This document shows, piece after piece, positions 56,503-64,000 of a DNA stretch of 64,000 nt. Below the pieces are notes generated by a model, which was given only the letters and a program-made list of their open reading frames with translations, ran no database searches and was not told where the DNA came from. Both the position numbers and the translations under genes were made by a program. Numbering within the stretch: position 1 is the first letter of the stretch; every line of letters begins with the position of its first letter. The stretch is from Orychophragmus violaceus. Lineage: Eukaryota; Streptophyta; Magnoliopsida; Brassicales; Brassicaceae. Where the stretch lies: assembly GCA_030180135.1 (NCBI GenBank), contig CM058232.1:74454016-74518015 (forward strand), written 5' to 3'.

Positions 56503-57695
56503 TGATATATCATGGTTTTTACCCATTTTATACCATGATATAGATGTGTTTTTAGTGTCTTTTGTGTTCGTTTAGAGTCTTTTACAGGTTTAATCAGGTT
56601 TGGAGCTAATTGGATATATTTGGAGCATTTTGGGACTTTTGGGACGTTTTGGCCGAGAGCTTAACTCACTGTCCGATTTATTGATCAAGCATCGACCGAC
56701 ACACCTTGTGCATCGGTCGACACACTAGCGAGATGGGCCGTACGCGTCGGTTTATCAAGTTATGAAGATTTGCAAAGAGGCCCAGAATAGTTCCAGTATT
56801 TACACAGAAGCCCCAGCCGAGATTAGGCTTATATCTAGAGGATTTTGGTGTTTTATTGACTTACGCTTTCATACTTAGAGCTAAGAGATTTTTAGAGCTT
56901 TTGGGGCTGATCTATTTCCTGTATTCACTTATTTTGGAGAAGATTTCGAACCCCTTTGATATTTTATTCTCTTATATGCAATCTATTATTTCTATGATTA
57001 TGTTTTCATCAATCATGTCTGAGTAGATCCATAGTTAAGTTTAGGGTTTCTCATTAGGGTTTGATGACTTGCTAGACTTGTTTAATTCAGTTAAGGATTC
57101 ATATGATTAGAATGTTCTTCAAACTAAATTGTGCTTAAAGCTAGTTCTAACCTGATCAATTAGAATCTAGATCTTAGGTTGCTAAATTCGACACGAGAGT
57201 GTGTTTTAGAATCTGAACTATTTAGGTTGAGCAATTAAATTATTCGCAAAGAGATTTGGTTTAGTTTAATTGTGAACATATCGAACTTGAACTTAATGCT
57301 AGTTTAATCTGTTAGTAATTGCAAAGAGATTTGGATTACTGCACTTAGACTTAGAGAGTTTTCGCAAAGAGATTTGGTTAATTCTATTTCTGTGATTTGA
57401 GTTCTAGAACTGAGTTTAATTAGATCCTGACTGATTAGCTTGTCCGCTTGTCTGATTTCCTGAGAATACTCTAGGCTTGTCGCTTTTAGTTTATTGTTTT
57501 CACAACCAACTTGCTACTGTTTACTTTCTTGCTTCGCAATTTATTTACTTCACCATCTGCTTATTTATAGTATTAATCTCTACGTTTCTGATTCTATTGA
57601 GACCAAGTGTCCATGTGGATTCGATAACCCTATATACTACTTTGACGATACTGTGCACTTGCAGTTTAGTATAGGGTAAAACTTAGAACCTATCA
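56503..57695 (+). repeat. Element D 3' LTR (1193 bp)
   Basis: Nearly identical to the 5' LTR; the TATA stretch is changed to TATATCTA. Dyad cores at 56693 and 56714. Preceded by the purine tract CTAAGTGTGGGGGAG (56487-56501). Confidence 0.94.
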
Positions 57696-59448
57696 AAGGG
57701 CCCAAGAGATCGCGAACCGTTCTCTGGGAGCGCAGCTCGACGAACAAGAGCGGCGTCTGAACGCCCGTCTTGAAGAGCTCGCCGGTCAAAGCCAAGGGGG
57801 CAGACCAACGCGAACTCCCATAAGTCCTCCACCGTGTACCCGCTTGGACTTCTCCCAGGTAGTAACTCCTCCGGGAACGTCGGGAAATTTCGGTAATACG
57901 TCAAATAGCGGCTTCCGCCCTACAATGACCCCTATCGCGATACCGACCCCATTTGGTTCGAGTTTAATGGTCATAGACCCAACCGGACCAAGAAACCGAC
58001 CATTACCCGGGCCACCACCTTTCCCGAGTGACTCCAACATCCGACCGAGGCAACCAGGAGGTTCTGCCTTCGCCTCGAGCTCGGGACTCCTTAACGGATC
58101 AAACTCAGTTCAATTCCGAACGCCTCAGGTCGATCATACGAGGTCGATCCAAACGATCGATCTCCTCGACCCCATTTTTCCGGAACAAACATCAGGTCAG
58201 GCACAAGTCCAGTTCGCACCCACAGAGGGCGATGAACACGATATGCTTAGACAATACATTGAGCAGGCTAAAGCCCAGTTCAACAGTCTGAGCTCGAAAG
58301 TTCACATGGCGACGAGCGCGGCTCCTGACATCGATCGAGTGATCGAAGAAACACAACAAACGCCGTTCACAGATCGGATTGCGTTTGCAAGGATCCGAGA
58401 GATCAAGAAAACTAAGTTTCCAGAATTCTCTGGGAAATCAGACCCGAAAGCCCACATCAGGGCATTCCGACTAGCGATGGCAAGGGTGTACCTTACCGAT
58501 GAGGAGAGGGAACCAGCCTTCTGCAGGCTCTTCGCAGAAAACCTATCAGGCTCTGCCCTAGAATGGTTTGCCGGACTGGAAGAAAGGTCCATTGACAAAT
58601 TCACCCAGTTCATGACGGCTTTCCTCAAGCAATACTCCGTTTTCATCGAGGAAAAGACTACCGAGGCAGCCCTATTTGGCGTCTCTCAAAAACCCGACGA
58701 AACACTTCGCTCGTACATCGACCGATTTAAGGAAATTAAATCCAAAATCGCGAACCCACGAGACGAGGTAGCTATAGAAGCGTTAAGACGGGGACTATGG
58801 TTCTCAACCAGATTCTGCGAGGAAATAACAGTCCGTGAACCTCAAACGCTCGATGACGCCCTCCATCGCGCATCGGCCTTTGCTCGCCTCGAGGACAAAA
58901 CCACGGCCCTCAGGGAAAAACACCGGAAAGAAAGGAACCCGTCGGGCTCGCAAAATTCGAACTCGAAAAAGGATTCCCGTAAATTAGAGAACGTCAACGC
59001 GGTCGAGAGCCCAAAGAGCTCGAAGAAATTCGAGTTCGACAAGGAAAATTTTTGTGATTTCCACAATAAAAGAGGACACTCGACCGAGGATTGCTATACT
59101 CGAGCTAAAGCAGAGGCTCAAAAACAAGAGTCCGAAAGCAAAAAAGACTCCGAAGTCGAGGAGGAAACTGTGTCCGACAAAAAGGAAAACAAACAGACCA
59201 AGGAGTCGAACTCCAAAAAGCACTCTCAAAACAAACGGGAACGGTCAAAAGAGCTGGAATCTCCCGAAACGCTCCCTCGTGGGTCGCGGAAGCGAGTCGA
59301 GTTCATCCTCGGCGAGCTTAACCTGAGCGGCACTCCGGGAGGTTCGGCGCTATCCCCGCCTCCGGCTCCTGCCAAAAGTTTACGCTCAAGAATCAATCTC
59401 CCTCGTCTCTGTGGGGGGGGGGGGGGCTGTACGGGCTATACCCCTTAA
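57696..59448 (+). CDS. Element E gag, main part
   Basis: Resumes in phase after insertion D. The capsid core is at about 58380-58900, with FPEFSGKSDPKAHIRAFRLA, SALEWFAGLEERSID and ALRRGLWFSTRF. A Lys/Glu/Ser-rich region holds a CxxH-type zinc knuckle CDFHNKRGHSTEDC at about 59050-59095. The frame runs through a tract of 14 G (59413-59426) and stops 21 bases later. The protease is in a different frame, so either a base was lost or gained in the tract, or gag and protease are joined by frameshifting there. Confidence 0.82.
59413..59426 (+). repeat. Homopolymer of 14 G at the gag-protease junction of E
   Basis: A single run of G where the reading frame changes from gag to protease. Such a run is prone to slippage in replication, transcription or sequencing. 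Confidence 0.8.
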
Positions 59449-60270
59449 ACGAATCGACTTCATCTTCGGTGGCTCCAAGCTTTGCCGTGACTCGGTCAAT
59501 TCGATCAAAGCTCTTCAAAGAAGAGTCGGGACCGACAGAGGGGGGAAAACCCCAATGTTGGGTCCAGACCACGAAATCATTTTCTACGAGAGCGAGACAA
59601 GTAATCTCGACAAACCACACGACGACGCACTCCTCGTTTGTCTAGTAGTGGGAGATGTCGAACTCTCAAGGATAATGATTGACACAGGAAGTTCGGTAGA
59701 TGTCCTCTTTTACGACGCATTCAAAAAGATGGACTTCAACGACTCCGAGATTGTGGAAGAAAAGACACCACTAGTAGGTTTCGCTGGCGAAACCATATAC
59801 TCGATGGGCTCTGTCTTCGCCCCAGTAATTGCTGGAGGAGTTCGGAGAATGACGGAGTTCGTCATAGTAGATCGGCCAGCTCCCTATAACGCAATCCTAG
59901 GTCGACCATGGATATACGACATGAAAGCGGTACCATCGACCTACCACCAATGCGTAAAGTTCCCGACTCCCAAAGGGATCAAAACCATTTACGGAAGTCA
60001 AAATATTTCCCGTCATTGCTACATGAACGGATACAAGCAGATCGAGAAATCCCCTGCGTAGCAATTACAGAAAGAGGAGGAGCTCGCCACCATGCAGACC
60101 AAAAGGTCGAACGACCCCAGTCAAATAGGACCCCCAAAGGACCTCACGACTCATGTCTGCATAGACGAGGCTCATCCCGAAAGACTCGTTGGCATCGGAA
60201 TCGACCTATCAGAGCCAGTTTAGAATAAACTGGTCTCTTTTCTCAAAAAGAACGTCGACTCCTTCGCCTG
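59427..60270 (+). pseudogene. Element E aspartic protease
   Basis: Open from 59411 to 60061. It has IDFIFGGSKLCRDSVNSIKA, then an intact active site MIDTGSSVDVLF near 59675-59710, GFAGETIYSMGSV and NAILGRPWIYDMKAVPSTYH. A stop after KSPA (60059-60061) and another near 60222 interrupt the linker to RT. The protease cuts the polyprotein into gag and enzymes. Confidence 0.85.
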
Positions 60271-61240
60271 GTCTTCAGCAGACATGAAAGGGATCAATAT
60301 CGACGTAACCAGCCACGAGCTGAATGTCGACCCAACCTACAAACCGGTAAGACAAAAGCGTCGAAAACTAGGTCCTGAGCGGGCGAAAGCCGTCAAAGAC
60401 GAGGTAGATCGATTATTAAAAATCGGATCGATCAGAGAGGTCAAGTACCCCGACTGGCTCGTGAACCCCGTGGTGGTTAAGAAAAAGAACGGAAAGTGGA
60501 GGGTCTGTGTAGACTTCACGGATCTCAACAAAGCATGTCCAAAGGACAGTTTCCCACTCCCGCACATCGACCGGCTGGTCGAGGCCACCGCTGGACATCA
60601 GCTGCTATCCTTTATGGACGCGTTCTCAGGGTACAATCAAATATTGATGAACCCTGAAGACCAAGAAAAGACTTCGTTCATAACTGATCGAGGCACGTAC
60701 TGCTACAAAGTCATGCCCTTCGGACTAAAAAACGCGGGAGCAACTTACCAGCGCCTCGTCAACAAGATGTTTTCAGGACTCCTAGGCAAAACCATGGAAG
60801 TCTACATCGATGATATGCTGGTAAAATCTTCCAGGTACGAGGATCACATCCCCCAACTAAAAGAATGCTTTACCATTCTTAATAATTATGGGATGAAACT
60901 CAACCCAGCTAAATGTACCTTTGGGGTCCCTTCAGGAGAGTTCCTCGGTTACTTGGTGACCGAAAGAGGGATCGAAGCGAACCCCAAACAGATCGCGACG
61001 TTCATAGAGATGAAATCTCCCAGAACAACGCGAGAAGTCCAGCGCCTAACCGGCAAAATAGCTGCTATGAATCGCTTCATCTCAAGGTCGACTGATAAAT
61101 GTCTACCCTTCTATCACTTGCTCAAAGCAAACAAAAAGTTCCTTTGGGACAAAAAGTGCGAAGAGGCATTCACTCAGCTCAAAGCTTACTTAAGCGAACC
61201 ACCCATACTGGCGAAACCAGTAGAAGGAGAACCCCCTTAC
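60271..61240 (+). pseudogene. Element E reverse transcriptase and first RNase H part
   Basis: Open from 60284 to 61312. RT motifs: KYPDWLVNPVVVKKKNGKWR, FTDLNKACPKDSFPLPHID, SFMDAFSGYNQI, MPFGLKNAGATYQRLVN and catalytic YIDDM at 60803-60817. The connection domain ends with FLWDKKCEEAFTQLK and ILAKPVEGE. The frame is lost near 61240, where the ordinary RNase H begins. Confidence 0.88.
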
Positions 61241-62379
61241 CTCTACCTACCCACCTGGTTCGCGAGGAACAAAACGAACAACGGCGGGTGTATTACATCA
61301 GTAAGACCTTGATCGATGCTGAAACCAGATACCCCGCCATGGAAAAACTCGCCTTAGCGCTAGTAACATCGGCTCGGAAACTCCGACCATATTTTCAATC
61401 GCACTCGATCATAGTGATAACCTCTCAGCCACCGAGAACCATCCTTCACAGTCCAAGCCAATCAGGTCGATTGGTCAAATGGGCTATCGAACTTAGCGAG
61501 TACGACATTGAATACAAAGCTCGAACATGCCTAAAAGCACAAGTACTGGCAGATTTCATAATCGAGCTCCCTCCGACTATAGAACTCGACCCGACTTTGG
61601 CCCAAAGATGGAAACTCTACGTCGATGGAGCTTCCTTAAGACAAGGGTCCGGAGTCGGAGTGAAAATAGTCTCCCCAACGGGTGAAGTACTAGAACAATC
61701 GTTTAGATTGGGATTCGCCGCATCGAGTAACGAGGCTGAATATGAAGCGTTAATAGCCGGGCTCAGACTCGCGGTAGCCATAGGAGCCCGGGAAGTAAAC
61801 GCCTTCAGCGATTCCCAACTAGTCACGAGCCAATATCATGGCGACTACGAGGCCAAAGACGAACGAATGGAAGCATACCTACGGGTAGTCCATACATTGG
61901 CCGAACTGATCGCATTCTTCGATCTAACACGAATCCCACGAGGTGAAAACACCGCAGCCGATGCGCTAGCCGCATTATCATCGACATCAGATCCCAACCT
62001 CAAAAGGATCATACCAGTCGAAGGGATAGAAAAACCAAGCATCGACATAGCTCTCAAAGCTCTGTCCTTGAAAGAGGACGGGCCCGCTATGAAGGACGAT
62101 GTCAAACACAAAGAGTGTCCCGGAGACACTAGTAGCGACATCATCGAGATTGATGATGATCTCGATCCTAGAAACACCGTATACGTCGCAAATGTCCCCG
62201 ACGGACCAATTCAAACCGCATCCACTAGTCAAGGATCTGAGCCTAACAACGACGAAGATTGGAGAACTCCGATCATTCGATACATCACAAACGGCAAAGT
62301 TCCCGACGGCAAATGGGAGGCGCGGAAACTTAAAACACAGAGTGCAAGGTACTGTGTCACACAAGGAGAGCTCTTTTAA
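61241..62379 (+). pseudogene. Element E RNase H (end) and archaeal-type RNase H
   Basis: The remainder of the first RNase H shows RVYYISKTLIDAETRYPAME and HSIIVITSQPPRTIL. The second, archaeal-type RNase H spans about 61600-62000 with KLYVDGASLRQGSGVGV, NEAEYEALIAGLRL and FSDSQLV, so the key acidic residues are present. This duplicated RNase H is a Tat-lineage hallmark. A variable linker rich in Asp/Glu follows. A stop at 62377 separates it from integrase. Confidence 0.85.
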
Positions 62380-63505
62380 AGGAGCCTCTCCGGACCTTAC
62401 CTTAAATGCCTCGACAAAAAGCAAGCCCTAGCCGTGATTACACAAACACATGACGGATCCTGCGGAAGCCATTCCGGAGGACGAGCATTGGCCGTTCGAA
62501 TCAAAAGGCAAGGCTACTATTGGCCGACAATGGCCACCGAATGCGAATCTTTCTCCAACAAGTGCGACAAATGCCAAAAGCATGCCCCAATTATCCACCA
62601 AGCGTCGGAGAAACTCTCCTCTATCTCATCACCATACCCATTCATGCGATGGGGAATGGACATCGTGGGACCGCTGGTCGCATCTGGCAAAAAGAAAGCC
62701 ACACACCTGCTGGTGATGACGTACTACTTCACCAAGTGGATTGAAGCAGAGTCATATCAGAAAATAAAGGACGTTCACGTTAAGGAGTTCGTCTGGCGAA
62801 ACATCGTTTTCCGACATGGACTACCCCACGAGATCGTAACCGATAACGGATCTCAGTTCATATCAAACACGTTCAAAGAGTTCTGCAGAACTTGGAACAT
62901 AAAGCTGACTTACTCAACGCCACGTTACCCTCAAGGGAACGGGCTAGCAGAAGCAGCTAACAAAGCGATTATGAACGGTCTCAAGAAAAGGCCAACGAGT
63001 ACAAAACAACCTGGAGTGACGAACTCCCAGCCGTACTCTGGGCCTACCGGACTACCCCCCGCAAATCCACTGGTGAGACTCCCTTCTCGCTGGCTTACGG
63101 AATCGAGGCGGTAGTACCAGATGAAATTCTCGTGTCAAGCATTCGCAAGGAAGAATGCCCGCGACAATAGGAACTCAATAACAAGATGATAACTGACGAG
63201 CTCGACCTCGTCGACGAAAGAAGGAACCTCGCATTAGCTCGACTCCAGAATGACCAACAAGCCGCAGCTCGCTACTATGATTCCCGAATCAAAACTCGAA
63301 GGTTTCAAGTAGGAGAGCTCGTCTTGCGGAAAGTGTTCGACCATAAAAAGGAAGAACACGCTGGAAAATTAGGAGCGAAGTGGTAAGGTCCTTACCAGGT
63401 CACCGACGTCGTAAAGGACGGGGTCTACCGACTCAAGTCGGTAGAAACCCAGAAGCCCGAACTACGACCTTGGAACATCATCAACCTCAAAAAGTATTTC
63501 CACTA
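62380..63505 (+). pseudogene. Element E integrase
   Basis: The zinc-binding HHCC part (62450-62590) has HDGSCGSHSGGRAL and CDKCQKHAP. The catalytic core has MDIVGPLVASG (62656), TDNGSQFISN (62840) and NGLAEAANK (62940), so the DDE triad is intact. A frameshift near 63000, a stop near 63170 and another near 63384 break the C-terminal domain, which still shows FQVGELVLRKVF and a GPYQVTDV segment. Confidence 0.85.
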
Positions 63506-64000
63506 GGAGTACATCAACATAATCGAACTACGAAATGGCTTGATCCCCTTAAAAAGGGTACGTAGGCAGCTCACGCCGAGCTCAACAGCTTCTGACGAAG
63601 TTACACCAACTTATCTTTGTGAAATCAAAATAAGTCCCTTAATCCAATGCTTCTTTCTGTCGTAAAAGTTAGAATCATCGCAAAATACCTTGTCATAACA
63701 TTCCCGAAACGAAAGATATGAAATTATCTCTTCCGAAACGAAGGATATGAAATTATCTCTTCTAAATCAAGGCGATATGAAAATATCCCTTCCGAGCGAC
63801 CTGAAATGGCCTCTCCCAAAGTCGAAAGATATAAAATTCTCCCGACCTTATATTGCTCGGAAGAACTAGAGGGCCACCCTCTCCCGTTAAACGAAAACGT
63901 CGAGGCAACCGACCACACGAAAAGACCTCCGCGCACAACGAACCTTTGTAAGTTTACCCCGATTTATCTTTCCCGTTAAATATTACACTCGTACTGCACA
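63506..64000 (+). other. Element E 3' untranslated region with imperfect repeats
   Basis: Starts with the GGTACGTAGGCAGC motif (63558) also seen in the tandem units. From about 63690 to 63840 there are four to five imperfect ~30-bp repeats of the type CCGAAACGAAGGATATGAAA, with ATTATCTCTT between them. No LTR or antisense ORF is reached before the window ends. Confidence 0.6.

Larger units (their letters stand above)
47882..57695 (+). mobile_element. Athila-like Gypsy element D with gag-pol, complete ends
   Basis: 9,814 bp with a perfect 5-bp duplication AAGGG (47877-47881 and 57696-57700). LTRs at 47882-49075 and 56503-57695 differ at about a dozen positions plus one indel by eye (about 1%), making D the youngest dated insertion here. 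It has gag-pol but no third ORF. It is inserted in the gag of element E. Confidence 0.95.
46852..64000 (+). mobile_element. Tat-type Ty3/Gypsy element E (extends beyond the right edge)
   Basis: LTR (46852-47389), PBS, gag, protease, RT, RNase H, archaeal-type RNase H and integrase, ending near 63505, then a 3' untranslated region that runs past the window. It is inserted in the CACTA transposase (candidate duplication ACGTT at 46847-46851) and carries element D in gag. GC content and codon use are clearly higher in C and G than in the Athila elements. It is defective through frameshifts near 59420, 61240 and 63000 and several stops. Confidence 0.88.

Noticed and set aside
6921..56719. Dyad sites as RNA hairpins or dimerisation signals of the genomic RNA
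   Set aside because: Many sites are asymmetric (for example TGCATCGA joined to TCGACACA at 6921-6936), so outer arms would not pair, whereas spacing follows the DNA helix. I keep this only as a weaker alternative.

Overview
The window looks like repeat-dense plant chromatin, most probably pericentromeric or heterochromatic DNA of a Brassicaceae species. The grounds are a TIR-NBS-LRR type resistance-gene fragment with C-terminal LRR exons, Athila-type Gypsy elements, a CACTA element whose end resembles the Arabidopsis En/Spm (ATENSPM) class, and Tat-type Gypsy elements with an archaeal-type second RNase H. The family is an inference; I cannot name the genus. I see no bacterial genes, tRNA, rRNA or CRISPR array. 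The only host gene fragment I can support is the resistance gene at 40.8-42.9 kb.

Layout: (1) 1-5071, the 5' part of a Copia element on the minus strand (one LTR, PBS, long leader, gag, decayed pol running off the left edge). (2) 5072-20954, a minus-strand Tat-type Gypsy element. Its pol lies at 14.8-20.4 kb and its LTR at 20435-20954. In its 3' region it carries an intron-containing ORF on the opposite strand (5072-6734 and 13332-13978). The Copia element sits in the 5' part of that antisense ORF, and a complete 6.6 kb Athila-like element (A, 6735-13331, 5-bp target duplication) sits in its coiled-coil part. (3) 21294-39645, three tandem ~2.0 kb copies of a gag-protease fragment of another Tat-like element. 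The second copy is split by Athila-like element B (24688-36740, 5-bp duplication) and the third by a 310-bp hAT-like MITE (8-bp duplication). (4) 40823-42934, the last three visible exons of a TIR-NBS-LRR type gene on the minus strand, cut by (5) a CACTA transposon starting at 42935. The CACTA is itself cut at 46852 by (6) Tat-type Gypsy element E (46852 to beyond 64000), and E is cut by (7) Athila-like element D (47882-57695). The right half is therefore a four-level nest whose order of insertion can be read directly.

How the parts relate: A, B and D are one family (1.19 kb LTRs beginning TGATATAT, PBS TGGCGCCG..., shared leader, shared ~1.3 kb 3' noncoding block). B is the fullest, with gag, protease, RT, RNase H, integrase and a third ORF similar to the ATHILA ORF-1 family. 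D has gag-pol but no third ORF. A keeps only gag and protease but has intact ends and all the conserved noncoding parts, as expected of an element mobilised in trans. All three are now inactivated by stops or frameshifts.

The most striking signal is a 16-bp near-palindrome, approximately TGYRNCGRYCGNYRCA. I located 85 cores by eye, in the Copia element and in A, B and D, but not as arrays in the Tat elements, the CACTA or the resistance gene. The sites come in pairs 19-23 bp apart, mostly 21 or 22, and neighbouring pairs in the leaders and 3' blocks are usually 30-34 bp apart. They occupy LTRs, leaders, 3' noncoding blocks and even in-frame linkers inside gag-pol. I know of no described function for such an array; a phased DNA-binding site shared by two retrotransposon superfamilies is my leading interpretation.
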